64,000 nucleotides of DNA, from assembly GCA_963575745.1 (NCBI GenBank), contig CAUYUJ010015504.1, forward strand, positions 389,934 to 453,933, given 5' to 3'. Below the pieces are notes generated by a model. It saw only the letters and a program-made list of their open reading frames with translations, did no database searches and had not been told where the DNA came from. A program made the translations under genes and the position numbers. Numbering within the stretch: position 1 is the first letter of the stretch; each line of letters starts with the position of its first letter. This DNA is from Prorocentrum cordatum (Eukaryota; Sar; Dinophyceae; Prorocentrales; Prorocentraceae). Of this stretch, positions 1 through 11,060 are shown piece after piece.

Positions 1-900
1 GCGCCATCTTCTTACACTTCACTCTGTTACGCCAGGGTACCAAGGATAGGCGCGGCTCTGTGTATGCTTGTCACGTTCGATGCTCCCTGGTACGCGTTCC
101 TGCTCTTATCTCCGGTTGCTAGTCGCCTGCGACTTGTGCCTGGTAGAAAATTGGGACAGTTGACCTTCCGCATAGCGTCACATCATGTTACCTGATGGCT
201 TGCTTGCGAACGCATCTCTGTTCGAGGTTGTCTTCCCGGGCCTGACGTGCCTTGTTCGGTTACAGACACCACGAATTTCGCACCTTTTGGCTGCGTTGGT
301 GCGTACTCTGAAGCTGCGACGGTTCGCTGGCGCTGTCAGAGTCCAACCTCTCCCTACGGTATGCAGTCAGGCGACAGCTTGCGTGTCTCTCGGATGCTTC
401 TGCTTGGGCATGGTTCGGACACCCTGGGACCCTTTGGTACGCCATTTCCGCGCCGAGGTTGGCAGACTCCCTACTGTTCAGATAATATCTCAAACAACGT
501 ACTGCTTGGCCATGACCTAAGACACTTTGGGGGTATTTGCATCGCGCCATTTTGGCAGCGTAGTTACAGACTCCCTGGGTGCTGGTCCCTGGGCGTCAGA
601 CCCCCTGGGTTGCAGCACCCTTGCACCCGCCGCCCCGGCGCCGGCCGCGGCCCGCACGCGCGTCCGGCCAATTAGTTTCGGCCGCAGCCCGACCGTTACT
701 CGCCGCCGCTGGCGCTTCCGCCCGCGGCTGTAAAAAAAAGAAAGTAACCCCACCAACTCATCCAGAAACGGTCAGCAGAGGATCAGGTGAATCAGGGGCG
801 GCAGGACGCATGCAGTTGCGCAGCCGTTTTCGGGAAAACAAGGATCACAAAGAGCTTCCCGCATTGAGTTTAAGATGGAAATCGGTGCAAGCTACGATGG
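1..900. other. No supportable gene
   Basis: This stretch has mixed composition and short open frames on both strands. None shows a domain or convincing amino-acid composition. Loose repetition of phrases such as CAGACTCCCT and GGACCCTTTGG between about 400 and 620 suggests an old, degenerate tandem repeat. Confidence 0.4.
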
Positions 901-954
901 TGTTTCGATGAGGGGTGAGTGGTGTTTCGATGACTCGTAATGGCCGTTGCACTG

Positions 955-1650
955 ATTTGCACCTCAAGCTCGCGTGCGTTTCGAAACTTGGAACCATATT
1001 GGGGCTCTCTTGGGGTTCTCTCGGGGTCCTCTTGGGGCCCTCCTGGGGCTCTTTCTTGGCGCTCTCGTGAGGTTCTCTTAGGGCCTTCTTGGATCCCTCT
1101 TCGGGCTCTTTTGGGGCGCCTTAGGATCCTCTTGGGGCTCTATTGGGGGGTCTGGGGGCCTTCTTGGGTCTCTTCTGGGATGCCTGAGGGGCCTTGGGGC
1201 CGTCTTGGACCCTTTCGCTAAAAAGAAAAGGGCTCTAATTTCCATTGTCCCCTCGGAAACTCAACCATGCCGTCTTGGGCGCTCTTGGGCCGCTCTTGGA
1301 GCGCTCTTGGGCGCTCTTGGGGCCGTCTTGGGGCCCTCTTGGCCCCCTCTTGGGACTATCTTGGGCTGTCTTGGGGCCATCTGGAGGCCTCAAGAGCCCA
1401 TCGGAGGCGAAACATCGAGAAGGCACAAAACATTGATTGCCCTTCGGTGTTTGAAAGATTTTGGCCTCTTGGGGGGGTCCTCGGAGGGCTCGGAAAGGCA
1501 CTTGAAACCGTCTTGGGGCCGTCTTGAGGCCTCTTGGATGCGTGCCGGAAAATATCTTGAGCCATCTACCGCTAACCTGGGCCACTTTGGAGGCCATCTC
1601 CCACTCTCTGGAGCCCTCTTGGAGCCATCTTGGGCCGAAAAGGGCCCTCT
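955..1650. repeat. CTCTTGGGG-type minisatellite array with a unique core
   Basis: Degenerate 9-10 bp units of the type CTCTTGGGGC fill 975-1225 and 1265-1640. Between them, at about 1395-1470, is a non-repetitive core containing AAAACATTGATTGCCCTTCG. Related cores lie at 15374-15470 and 61677-61770 inside similar arrays on the opposite strand. The long proline, glycine, leucine and tryptophan frames here are translations of the repeat. Confidence 0.85.
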
Positions 1651-1891
1651 GACACCTCGCGGGGGAGCCCGTCCAGACGCAGGGAGGGGGGGGGTAAACC
1701 TCCCGAGCAAGGAAAGGAAGGAGGTTGGAAACGGAAACACTCTAGACCACCTGCGCCCAGAGGGCTGGTGGGATTATGCACTCCTGCGAGTAACTGTTGC
1801 CCATAGCAACCAGCGTAGGCTCTTGCAGAGATGACCCAACCTCTGGTCAAGGATCCACAGCAGCCTTGGAAAACAGTTCCCACACCCTGGC

Positions 1892-2161
1892 ATGTCGACC
1901 GTGGATACGAAGCGCACCGACCGCGCACTTCAACGTCATAGTATGAACCCCATCCAAAGAAGCATAGCTCTAGAGCGCCCAGCCTTACGGAAACACGCCA
2001 CAATGAAAAACACACTCGATAAACGCGTAGCCCAATCCCGCGAAGAAGAGGACGGGGGGGGGGTGGGGGGGGGGGGGGGCGAGAAGAGGACGCACCGCAC
2101 CGGGGAACACGCGACCACGGGAGGCCGAGGGCGAGAGCGGGTACGGGCAAGCGGGAAATGA
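1892..2161 (+). CDS. Short hypothetical ORF, weak
   Basis: An ATG-initiated frame of 89 codons. The first half has ordinary, lysine- and arginine-rich composition; the second half runs through G tracts at about 2054-2080. The opposite strand also has an open frame with plausible composition, so strand is uncertain. No domain is recognised and no splice sites could be settled. Confidence 0.18.
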   Translation: MSTVDTKRTDRALQRHSMNPIQRSIALERPALRKHATMKNTLDKRVAQSREEEDGGGVGGGGGEKRTHRTGEHATTGGRGRERVRASGK

Positions 2162-2169
2162 ATCGGGCC

Positions 2170-2885
2170 AGAATGCTATTCCTGCAGGGTAGGAAGGAGA
2201 GGAGAAAGAAGAAGAGAGGGATTAGGAGAGCGACCAGAAAGGAAGAGGAGGACGAGGAGGACAGGCCCGAGGGGGAAGGAGGAGGGAGGTGGAAGGGGAG
2301 AGAGGGCGGGAGTAGAGAATGAGGAGAGTAGAGGAGAGGAGGAGGAGTAGGAGGAAGAGAGGAGAGAGGAGGAAAGATGAAGGAGGAGGAGGAGCAGCAG
2401 GAGCAGGAGGAGGAGGGAGTAGGGAACCTCGGATATCTGGGAGGGCGCCCCCCCCCCGATCTGGGCGCCTCCGCCCCAGCCGAGCACGCGGGCCAGGTCG
2501 TTGCCTGCGGCGGCCGCGCCCGGCCCCGCGGGGCCCCGACGGGGGCCGAACGGCGGGAGACGGGGGGGCCTCCGCGCGGGCAGCGGGCGCGCCTCGGAGG
2601 ACGGCGAGGTCATGGAGGGAGGAGGGAGGAGGAGGGAGGAGGACAAGGCCCAGGACAAGGAGGAAGGGGGCAAGGAGGACGGGGGGGAAGAAGAGGAGGA
2701 GGAAAAGAAGGAAAAGGAGGAGGAGGAGGAGGAGGAGGAGGAGGAGGAGGACAAAGAGGAGGAGGAGGAGGAGGAGGAGGAGGAGGAGGAGGAGGAGGAG
2801 GAGGAGGAGGAGGAGGACGGGGAGGAGGACAACGCCTCTGAAGAGGGGGGCGCGAAGGGGAGGGGGGGAAGGAGGAGGAGGAGGA
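2170..2885. repeat. Purine-rich GGA/GAG tract
   Basis: An A/G-rich tract ends in a nearly pure (GAG)n run at about 2720-2815. A GC-rich non-repeat island lies at about 2425-2610. Long serine, leucine, arginine or glutamate frames through it are repeat translations. Confidence 0.9.
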
Positions 2886-2892
2886 CGACGAC

Positions 2893-3530
2893 GAGGCCGA
2901 TGCCACCGCCCGCATGCGTCACGAAAACCCAATTCGGCACACCCTTCAAACGCTTCGTGGCCCCATAGGGAGCCCCACCGAAGGCCCCAGCGCCACCGCC
3001 CGCATGCGTCACGCAGACCCATGTCGGCACACCTCTCACACGTTTCGCAACCCCACTGGGAGCTCCACCGAAGGCCCCAGAGCCGTCGCCCGCATGCGTC
3101 AAGCACACCCAATTCGGCTCTCCTCACACGCCCCGCGGCCCCACATGGGGCTCCACCGAAGGCCCCACTGCCACCGCCCGCATGCGTCACTCACGCCAAT
3201 TCCGGCACACCTGTCACACGATTAGCGGCCTCACACGGAGCTCAACCGAACTCGCCAGTGGCTGCGTTCGCACGCGCCCACCGCAACTGATTCGGGACAA
3301 CCATCACACGTTTCGCAGCACCATAGCGAGCTCCACCGACGGCCTCAACGGCTGCGCTCGCATGCGCACACCGCACCTATTTCGGCACAGCTGTCACGCG
3401 TTTCGTGGCCCCATAGGGAGTTCCACCGACAGCCCCACTGGTTGATTTCGCATGCGCCCACCAGACACATGTTGGCACACTCTTCACAAGTTTCGTGGCC
3501 CTATATGGAACTCTTCCGAATGCGATGCAT
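2893..3530. repeat. 80-90 bp satellite array, locus 1
   Basis: About eight diverged units, each with a phrase like GGAGCTCCACCGAAGGCCCC, a CGCATGCGTCA segment and CACACGTTTCGTGGCC. The same family recurs at 17700-18610, 43505-44185 and 63155-64000, with a single-copy fragment near 9610-9680. Here the units read in the orientation of the 63 kb locus. Confidence 0.9.
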
Positions 3531-3536
3531 ACAGCG

Positions 3537-3572
3537 ACGGTGTTCACAACAGCATATGGTTGGGTCTTTCGC
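3537..3572 (+). other. Conserved satellite-end motif resembling a splice acceptor
   Basis: The satellite ends in GCATATGGTTGGGTCTTTCG followed by CCAGG. The same end motif occurs on the minus strand at 9587-9613 and, interrupted by an insertion, at 17485-17700, where it abuts the PARP exon and ends in CCAG. It may be the 3' end of an intron-type element. Confidence 0.5.
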
Positions 3573-3642
3573 CAGGCTAATTGCAAGGTGCGCTAACGCC
3601 TGTGCGCCGTGACTGGAGATCCTCGTAGCTGATACATTCAGG

Positions 3643-3800
3643 ACCATGGTACTGGAGGGCACCGCGCGGGAGACCCAGTGGGGCCTGAATTGGCCACGTT
3701 TACAACATTACTCCGACGGTAGGGCCGCACACGAGAATCTATTCAGGTTGTCCCTCGCCCTTTTTTCTCGACTAGCGGAAGCCCATCTGCGTCCTCCTCC
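3643..3800 (+). CDS. Exon-like segment, unknown product
   Basis: An ATG-initiated frame of about 50 codons with normal mixed composition (MVLEGTARETQWGLNW at its start), preceded by ATTCAG, a possible splice acceptor. It then runs into a CCTCCT tract, where the frame stops being credible. No domain is recognised. Confidence 0.25.
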
Positions 3801-4060
3801 CCCTCCTCCTTCTCATCCGTCTCGTCCTCCTGTTCATTATCGTCCTACCCGTTGCATGTCTTATCCTCTTGCTCTTCCGCGTCCTCCCCTTCCTCCTCTT
3901 CCTCCTCGTCCTCCGCCTCCTCCTCTCCCTTCCCCTCCTCCTCGTTGTATTCCTCCTCTTCGTTTTTGTTCGCCTCCTTCACCTCCCTTCCTTCTCCCCC
4001 TCCTCATCCCCGCCCCGCCTGTTCTCTTCGTGCACCTTTCTTTCCTCCTGGCAGGAGCGC
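3790..4060. repeat. Polypyrimidine CCTCCT tract
   Basis: Almost pure C/T on the plus strand, dominated by CCTCCT and CCTCGT words. Open frames across it are low-complexity. Confidence 0.85.
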
Positions 4061-4167
4061 GCGCGTCGGTTTTCCTCGGCGCCGTCGCCGCCTCGGCCAG
4101 CACAGGCGCAGTCTCTAATGGCCGCGTCGCGCAGCCGTTGGGACAGCCCCGTCTGATACTCCCCCAT

Positions 4168-4620
4168 ATTCAAGTCTCAGGACACCCAAAAGAACGACAA
4201 TTACAAGGTTCCGACGGCCGAACCATAATAATAACATGAGCCGTGGGCCCCACAACGACGGGCCCCCCCCGCCTGAGACTTCCTCACAATTCACTCACAG
4301 ACGAGGCCCCTGCCTGAGACGTTCGCCACACTCAAGCTTGAAAAAGCCAAAGGTGACGACAATTGCAAGGTTCCGATGACCCGCTCGGATGGATAACATG
4401 AGCTGCGGGCCCCATTGGGGACGGGCCCCCCGCCTGAGAGTTCATCGCAATTCACTCACAGACGAGGCTCCCGCGTCAGAGCTCCGCCGTACTCAAACTT
4501 GAAGAGCCCAAAAGTGACGACGGTTACAAGATTCCGATGGCCCGCTCGGATTAATAACTTGAGCTGCGGGCCCCATAGGCAGGGGGATCCCGCCTGAGAC
4601 TTTCTTGCAATTTACTTGAG
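4168..4620. repeat. Three-copy tandem repeat, about 160 bp
   Basis: Copies begin near 4168, 4328 and 4489. Each contains GACGACAATTGCAAGGTTCC or a close variant, CCGCTCGGAT, GAGCTGCGGGCCCC and CCCGCCTGAGA. Confidence 0.8.
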
Positions 4621-5195
4621 AAGTCGCGTCGAGGGTGGGCCCGCGCTTACGCGGGGCACTACCGCCGACTGGCGCAAGCCTGGGGCGAGCGCGATTCGGC
4701 GTCGCGGAGCTGGCCCAGCCGAACTTCGCCGACGCCTCCCCCACGCAAGGCGCTGGGCCAGCCCAGCCTCGACGCACCCAGGAGCCGCCGCGACGCCACT
4801 GTGCTCGCGCAGCAGGGTCGGGCGGGTGGGAAAAAACGCATCCCGTCAGCGGGGCGGCCAGGCGGGAGGCGAATCGTGACCACCTGCGGCGAGAACGCGC
4901 TCGCGGGCGCGCGGGGCGGGGGCTCGCCTCAGCTGAAGATAGCCGTCCCGCAGCATTGGAGACAAGCAAGGATAATAGCCATAAGCGGGCCTCGGTGCCC
5001 CGCCGCGACACCTCCCCGCGCTCAAGAGCTGCCCAGAGCGCCCACGAGAAATCGCGACGAGGCTGGGCCCGCGCTTGCGCGGGGCGCAACCGTCGACTGT
5101 GGCAGGCCCAGGCCAGGCGGTGGGGCGAGCGCGAATCGGCGTCGCGGCGTCGAGCAATCTCGCCGATGCCTCCCGACGCATGCTCGGCGGACCGA
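4620..5195. repeat. Two-copy GC-rich repeat, about 430 bp apart
   Basis: A block of about 130 bp starting TGGGCCCGCGCTTACGCGGG at 4635 recurs at about 5065. Both copies carry GGGGCGAGCGCGA followed by TCGGCGTCGCGG and end in GCCGATGCCTCC-like sequence. Long overlapping frames on both strands follow from high GC and are not supported as genes. Confidence 0.7.
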
Positions 5196-5642
5196 CGCCC
5201 GCGCGCGTCCCCAACAGACCGCAGATGCCTGGTCTGCTTGACTCACGGCCTGGGCGGCCCCCGCACCGCCTCCGCGCGGCAGTCGGCGCGTCCTGCGCGC
5301 CACGCGCCGCCGCGGAGCCCTGGCCCCGATGCCTGCAGGGCGGCGCCTCGTCGGAACCAGAGCGCGCGATCTCGGCTTCTGCCGCCAGCACCATGGCTCG
5401 CGTCTTTGCGGCCAGGTACCTGTGCGCCGCGACGCGCCGCGTCATCGCGACCGCGGGTAGCACGGCCGCGCCCCCTTTTCCGAATGGGGCGCCCGAGCGC
5501 GGCCACAGATCTTCACCCCCCTTCGAAGAACAGCGCAGCTGGCCCCCCGGTGCGGAGCGCTTGTGCGCGAGAATCGAACCGCGCGCGAGCCCCGGGCAAG
5601 CAGGGGGGGCGGGGGGGGGCCCGCCTGGTCGGCCCGGCCGCG

Positions 5643-5648
5643 TATAAA
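5643..5648 (+). promoter_or_regulatory. TATAAA upstream of a candidate pseudogene
   Basis: TATAAA lies about 29 bp before the ATG at 5677. Dinoflagellate promoters are usually reported to lack a TATA box, so this may be chance or may mark a sequence of foreign origin. Confidence 0.15.
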
Positions 5649-5676
5649 GCAACGCGCCCCCCCACTCCAATGCACG

Positions 5677-6117
5677 ATGGAGCCCGAGGCGGGCAGCGGC
5701 GAGCTTGACGCAAGCCAACCCGTCCACGTAATTGACGCCCGGTAGGAGCTGCTCGCCCAGCTGGAGCGAATGCCGAATGATGCAAACCGCGCACAACTGT
5801 TTGCCCTGGAGTTGGCATGCGCATACCCACCAGACCTCGCGACGCGGTATCCCCGGGGCGAGTTCCGCCGCGCGCGCACGGTCCACCGGGTCGTCGGGAG
5901 CCGCTCTTCCCTTCCGCCGGCGGAGCTGCCCCTGTACCTGGTGTTTTCCTTCGTCCACGTGGAGCGCGATGTCACTATGCCCCCGCGCATTCAACCCCAC
6001 TACGGAGCCGAAGCGCAAGCAGAACCGCCAGCATATGACGAATGCGTCGGCCATATCGCCGCGCCCGATATGCCAACCGCCAGGCCCGCCGGCCGGCACG
6101 CGCAGCGGGCCGCTTAG
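5677..6117 (+). pseudogene. Hypothetical protein interrupted by an in-frame TAG
   Basis: From ATG 5677 the frame reads 22 codons, meets TAG at 5743-5745, and continues in the same frame to a TAG at 6115-6117. Composition is ordinary on both sides of the internal stop (ERMPNDANRAQLFALELA just after it), so a CAG-to-TAG change is a simple explanation. The downstream part includes a PPAY motif. No splice sites at the stop are evident and no family is recognised. Readthrough, sequencing error or a true nonsense mutation cannot be separated here. Confidence 0.3.
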
Positions 6118-6119
6118 TT

Positions 6120-6865
6120 AGTTGAGCGCGCGGCCGCGCCTCGCGCAGCCAATTCGACATCGCGCGAACGTCCTCAGCCGTGGCGCGTGTGCGAAATCTT
6201 TGCGGACCCGGCGGCTCCGCCTGCCGCCGGTGCCGTGGAGCACACGGGCGGCGCGCGCAGTGGCCGCACCTTCCGGGCACCGAGTATCAGGGCCCGCGTA
6301 TCCGCCAAGGACCCTGTGTCTGCGCGGGGCAGATGCAGGACCGAACGTATGCCCTGTAAATAATGTGACAGAGTCCCCGGACGGCGACAGAGCGCCACGA
6401 GCATGTCCCGCGCGATGGCGCACGGCGGCCGTGTGGGGTACTCGCCGCGTCGCACGCCTGGCCGTACAATTCCACCGCCGATGCATGTGGGCACGCCGAG
6501 AGCTTCCACGCGTGGAACTCTACAGCCACAGTGCGGCCATCTGCATCCGGCGCACGCATCCCAGTTCTGCTCCCGACGCCCGTAATTCTTCGGCGCGCCG
6601 ACGGGGTGCTCCCGGCACCCGCCGCGCGCGGGCGGGCGACCTCGCGCGCACCTCCGGCGGAACGCCACCTTCGCTTCCGAATTTTGCGGGCGGAGCCTGG
6701 AGTTTCGACGGCTGGCGGACTGCTTCTGCCAGCATCGGTGGCGCCGGCACCTCCGCGCCGCGCGCGGTGCGCGAGAGGGGTAGCGCCGTGCCGTGGTGCC
6801 TGTCGTGCCTGCCTCGCCGCCGAAAGTAACGCGAGAGCTTCTTGGGGCGTCGAACCCCCGCCGGG
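6120..6865. other. GC-rich region with competing frames, no gene assigned
   Basis: Plus frame 6122-6829 and minus frames 6174-6875 and 6287-7033 all stay open because GC is high. Arginine and alanine content is elevated in each and no motif favours one. Confidence 0.35.
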
Positions 6866-6867
6866 CA

Positions 6868-8480
6868 GGCGCCAACTACACGTGGCGGGCAAAAAGATCG
6901 ACCCCAAGGGGGGCACGAATGAAGACGAAGAGGGCGGGTATCGATGGTTCGGGATATACATGTTGAGCAACAATCGAACAGATAAGGGCGAACAGTGTGA
7001 AACTGATAGTTGTTGTGGTGGTAAATCTCTCATGTCTGAAGAAGAAGAAGAAATATGGATTGGTTTACCCGTTTAGCCCCCCTCCGCTTCACACGTTTTT
7101 TTCCGATTGAACTGTGGTCATGGCCCCCGGTTTGTAACATCAACGGATCCCGCCTCAAGACTTCCGTGCAAATCATTACGGAATCGCGCTCTCGCTTGAG
7201 ATTTCCTTACGACGCACTCGCGGCCGCTCTGGAATCATGTTCTCGCCTGAGACGTCCTTGCCATCCCCTCCTGCTCTTCCCTCTTGCTAGTCCCCATCAT
7301 CCGAAATCTTTTCCCTCCCTCCCTCTTGCCCCCTCCCCTCCTCCCTCCACACCTCCACCCCCTTCACCCTTGCTCTCTCTCTATTATAGTACTTGTCTTC
7401 TTCCTGTTTTATGGGCTTCGGCAACTACCCGTGGCAGGGCAGGGCATACGCCAGATGTGGCCCGCTCAAAGCCGAAGAGGGCGGGCATGGAGGGTTCGGG
7501 ATACACATTGTGAGATAAGCGCTGGGCGGCACGCGAACGTACGAGAACGAACAAACCTTAAACGTTTATTGGGGAGGCACCACTTCTACATACAGTGCGG
7601 GCGCAGCCACAAGAAACCCTCGCAAGAAACCCAACCCTGAGAACCCGTGCGCGAGGTGCACCTGAGGGGAAGCCCGGAGCACCCTGAACGCAGCAGCTCC
7701 TTCAACGGCTGCGGGAAGTCACCGCGCAGCGCGAAGAGCGAAGAAACCCTGACGAGAAGCATCTGGCTTCTTGATGCGCGCCCCCGCGGCAATAGTGATT
7801 GTTGATCCCCCCGCTCCGAAGTACCTTGTGCGTTTTCGACCGAAGTGCCCCCCGCGAGGCTCGCGCCTGGGTTCCTATCACAAGAGATCTTCGGCTCAGA
7901 CTGCGCCCCTGGCCCCCCGACCTATCGCAACAACGGCTCCCGCCTGACACCTCCTCCCAAGATGCTCAAAATCGCGCTCTCGCGCGGGGCTTCCTCGTAG
8001 TGTGTGGAGAAACTCGCGCTCCCGCGCGGGACATCCTCCAGCCGCGCCCCCGACACTGAGGAATCATGCTCTCGTTTGGATTTCCTCTGCCCGGCGATGT
8101 GTTTGGGAATCGCGCTACCGCTCAAGACTTCCGCGCGATTCATGCAGGACTGACATTCCAGCGACCCGCCCGCTCGACCTGGCCGTCTGTGTCCGCTCGC
8201 CCCACACGTGCGTCTTGGTCCGCCCGCCCGACCCGTCCGTGTCGTTTCTGCTGTTTGTTTTCCTGCTCCTGGCCCCCCCTCGCTAGTCTCTCTCGTGCTT
8301 CATCCTTCTCCCTCTCCGTTGTCCATTCCCTGCTCCCGCCCCGACTGTGTGTTTAGGGGCTGCGCCAACTACAGGTGGCAGGTAAGGACGATATCCTCCA
8401 AGGAGGCACGATCGAAGACGAAGAGGGCAGGTGCCGAGGGCTTGGGGCATTCATGTTGAGTGGCAATCGAGCAGAGAAGA
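6868..8480. repeat. Three dispersed copies of an approximately 120-bp repeat
   Basis: Copies at about 6868-7000, 7418-7515 and 8357-8475 share a GGCAACTAC-like start, GGTGGCAGG, GAAGACGAAGAGGGCGGGT and GGTTCGGGATACACATGTTG. The DNA between them is pyrimidine-rich with scattered AATCGCGCTCTCGC phrases. No gene is assigned within the interval. Confidence 0.7.
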
Positions 8481-8782
8481 GCGAACACATTTACAACCGA
8501 GCAGATGGCCAACGAGCTTACATGTCAACACATCTGGGCCAGCTGGGCCACAGTTCTGTTTCTTACGCTGGGGGATGCGGACATGATCAAGAAACTGGGC
8601 CAGTTCTCCAACACGTTCGTTGAGAAGAGCTTCTCAATCAGATGCTCGGCTGTAGACTGATTGCCCCTGTTATAGTATAGAGTTCAAACCTAGGGGGGCC
8701 CCCCGGGAGGCCTCCACGCCTGGGGGTCAGGATCCAGGGCGGCAGGATCAAAAGCATACATGATGATCGTCGTCGCCCTGCT

Positions 8783-8850
8783 CCTTATCCTCCTCTTCCT
8801 CCTCCTCCTCCTCCTCCTCCTCCTCCTCCTCCTCCTCCTCCTCCTCGTCA
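8783..8850. repeat. (CTC)n microsatellite
   Basis: A nearly pure CTC/TCC run. Confidence 0.95.
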
Positions 8851-9049
8851 TAAACCATAAGCCTCCTTCTCATGCTCCTGCTCCTCCCCTCTTTGTACGT
8901 CGCCATTCGCCCTGCAGTCCTGGGTTTGAATCCCGCGTCGCTCGCATTTGGTTCGTCGTCCCCCGTCCCCCTGCCAGTGTCCCTAGCCTCTCGCCGCTCA
9001 CCCGTCAGCCGACTCTCTCCCGTGGCGGCGGCTCTTGACCGCGGCGCGC

Positions 9050-9318
9050 GCCTGTTCCCAGGGGCAGGACCGCTATCGAGGGCCAGCTGGGGAGCTCACC
9101 CGCCTGGGCTGGCCGCGTGGGAGGCGACTGCGCTGCTGGAAGCGGCGGCAGCATCGGAGGATTCACGTATGAAAGAGAAGAGAGCAGAGAGAGACTCGGC
9201 AATGACGGAAAGGGGGACGAGGCAAGGTGAGCGGGTGGCGAAAGTGACGGGGAAGGGGGATCGCAAGAAAGAGGACAGGGGCGCAAATGTCACGGATCTG
9301 CCGCGGCGGGATGTCTGA
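9050..9318 (+). CDS. Exon-like segment, unknown product
   Basis: The end of a plus frame (open from 8872) becomes charged and helix-like, with SEDSRMKEKRAERDSAMTER and then a lysine-rich tail to the stop at 9316-9318. The first half is low-complexity. No domain is recognised, and the antisense frames are less plausible. Confidence 0.25.
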
Positions 9319-9324
9319 ACAAAG

Positions 9325-9590
9325 CGTATGTTTTCTCTCAACGGGGACACCCCCGCGGGCAGCGGTCCTGCAGGATCCTGAGGTTATCGCTGGCAATGTC
9401 CGCCACAGTGCCTCCTGACAGCCTGGCACAATTGAAGCGTGGTAGAATGTCACATGCTGTCCAATACGGTTTCTGTGTTCTCCTGAAGGAATTTCTTCCC
9501 GCAGCGCACCCAGCTGCATGCTCCCCGACTCCTGTCCACTGAAGTAATTATAGACCCGCGCTACCGAGGTCACGACCCCAAATACAAAAA
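9325..9590 (-). CDS. Exon-like segment, unknown product
   Basis: On the minus strand this frame has well-balanced composition through TSVARVYNYFSGQESG, GEHRNRIGQHVTFYHAS and GCQEALWRTLPAI, much better than other frames here. It begins directly after the conserved satellite-end motif (9587-9613), which suggests the motif is intron sequence and this is an exon, though no AG is placed at the exact edge. No family is recognised. Confidence 0.4.
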
Positions 9591-9680
9591 ATGGCGAACG
9601 ACCCAACCATATGCAACTGTGAATACCGCAGTCGCGAATACCATCTTCGGAGGAGCTCCGATGGGGGTGACAAGAAGGCC
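9587..9680 (-). repeat. Single satellite unit with terminal motif
   Basis: One unit of the 80-90 bp satellite (GGAGCTCCGATGGGG on the plus strand) is joined to GCATATGGTTGGGTCGTTCG on the minus strand, the same end motif as at 3537-3572. Confidence 0.6.
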
Positions 9681-9689
9681 GAGGCAAGC

Positions 9690-10410
9690 AACCAACGCCG
9701 CCGAAATGGCCCGAGATGCCTCCAAGATGGCCCAAGGCGGCCCAAGATGGCTTCAAGATGGCCTGGGAGCCCCCCAAGACGGCCCAAGAGGGCCAGAAGA
9801 GAATCCCCGGTAGGGCCCGACGAAGCCAAAACTATGTTTTTTCTCTAAGGTGCTTGATCTGGGCGTCTTCACATTTTCGGGCCCCCTTCAAGTCTAGACG
9901 GCCCTAGAGCCCCAAGTCGGCCCAAGAGGCCCCCGAAACTGCTCAATACCCCCCTCCACCCCCTGGCCTGAGCATTGGCAATTATTGTGTTCGAGATGTT
10001 GGGCTCGAGATGTTGCCAGCCTCTCTGCTCAGGGAGCGCTTGTTCAATATTAAAGCCGGAGGGCGGAGGTGGGATCATGCGAAGTGGCTCCTAAACGTCT
10101 GTTGCAGCTTGTGCACCTTCTACGGTAATCCTCCAACGTGGCCTCAAGGCAGCCCAAGAAAGCACCTCGGCGGCCCAGGACGGGCCGCAAGAGTCCCAAA
10201 AGAGCCCCAAGAGAGCCCAAGAGGGTCAGGCGGGCTTGGAGAGCGCCTCGATGACCCAAAGACTTAGACGGCACCACGACGCCCTCTAGAGACCCCCCAC
10301 ACTGCCAAGAAGGCACCAAGATGGCCCAAGAGAGCCCAGAGACAGCCCAAGAGGGGCCAAGATGGCCCAAAGTGGTCCAAGTGACCCCCAAGACTGCCCC
10401 AGAAGAGGAG
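9690..10410. repeat. GGCCCAAGA minisatellite arrays
   Basis: Degenerate GGCCCAAGA/GGCCCCAAGA units at 9700-9800, 9895-9950 and 10130-10400. Between the first two is a variant core with AAAACTATGTTTTTTCTC and TCACATTTTCGGGCCCCC. Confidence 0.85.
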
Positions 10411-10594
10411 TCCAAGTCAGGACGGAAGAAAGGGAGGAAGACGACGAAGACGAGAAGAGAACCCACGACACGACGCGGGAACTTGCGTCACATGTTACGG
10501 CTCCCCACACCTCACGACACGAGGTGTCACACATTGCGGCTTCCTGTGCGCTCTCCCGACAGTCGCCACCCAAGGTCCTGGGCTGGCACGGTGG

Positions 10595-10870
10595 CGGGAC
10601 TTGTCGCAGGCAAATGGATATAGAAAGCTCCTGCCACACTGTCAGAATGCAGATGGCGTCACCGAAACTAGAATAGAAGAGAGGGACGATTGGCCTGCGA
10701 GCGTGCCCAGAGTCATTCTGGCGCTGCTCGAGCACAAAGCTAGCCAGCCTACGGGGAAAGAAGGGGAATGGGGAGGAGAACCGAACGAAAGGGGAGTTGG
10801 ACAACCCGCCGCTTGTTCGCGTACAGGAAGCAGCTCGCGCGTGCGCAGACCACTCGTCCAGAGCAGTGCA
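10595..10870 (+). CDS. Exon-like segment(s), unknown product
   Basis: A plus frame contains DGVTETRIEERDDWPASVP and ILALLEHKASQPTGKEG. Another plus frame contains NPPLVRVQEAARACADHSS and VDPVLEETKHLHGHK. The change of frame needs either an unseen intron or a frameshift between about 10740 and 10800. The second piece leads straight into the hairpin element at 10890. Confidence 0.3.
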
Positions 10871-10889
10871 AGAACGTGAGGGGATCCAG

Positions 10890-11060
10890 GTGGATCCAGT
10901 GCTAGAGGAAACGAAACATCTGCATGGACATAAACTGTCGGAGCCCCGCTCGGATTTCTTGAACTGGCCATCCTGGCCCGCGGAGCGAGCCAGGGGGGTC
11001 CAACGCAGATCCCAGAAATCCGCACGGAATCCCGAACATTTATGTTCATGAAATTGTCTG
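10890..11060. mobile_element. Hairpin (MITE-like) element, copy 1
   Basis: Left arm holds GGACATAAAC and CGGATTTCTTGAACTGG. Right arm holds CAGAAATCCGCACGGA and AACATTTATGTTCATG. The centre has CCTGGCCCGCGGAGCGAGCC. Arms are imperfect inverted repeats of each other and match the copies at 12556, 19703, 24430 and 49895. Confidence 0.65.

Noticed and set aside
540-560. CGCCATTTTGGCAGC resembling part of the dinoflagellate spliced leader
   Set aside because: The conserved spliced-leader end GGCTCAAG is absent and no snRNA-like downstream sequence is present.
1205-1834. Tryptophan/glycine/leucine-rich ORFs
   Set aside because: Repeat translation of CTCTTGGGG units. The same occurs in all GGCCCAAGA arrays (PRGPQEAPKRPQ-type peptides).
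4635-6099. Long ORFs of 357 and 417 codons on opposite strands
   Set aside because: High GC keeps several frames open. The region contains a two-copy repeat and neither frame has a recognisable domain.
8920-8945. B-box-like GGGTTTGAATCCCGC
   Set aside because: No A box or acceptor stem upstream. A chance or very degraded tRNA-derived fragment.
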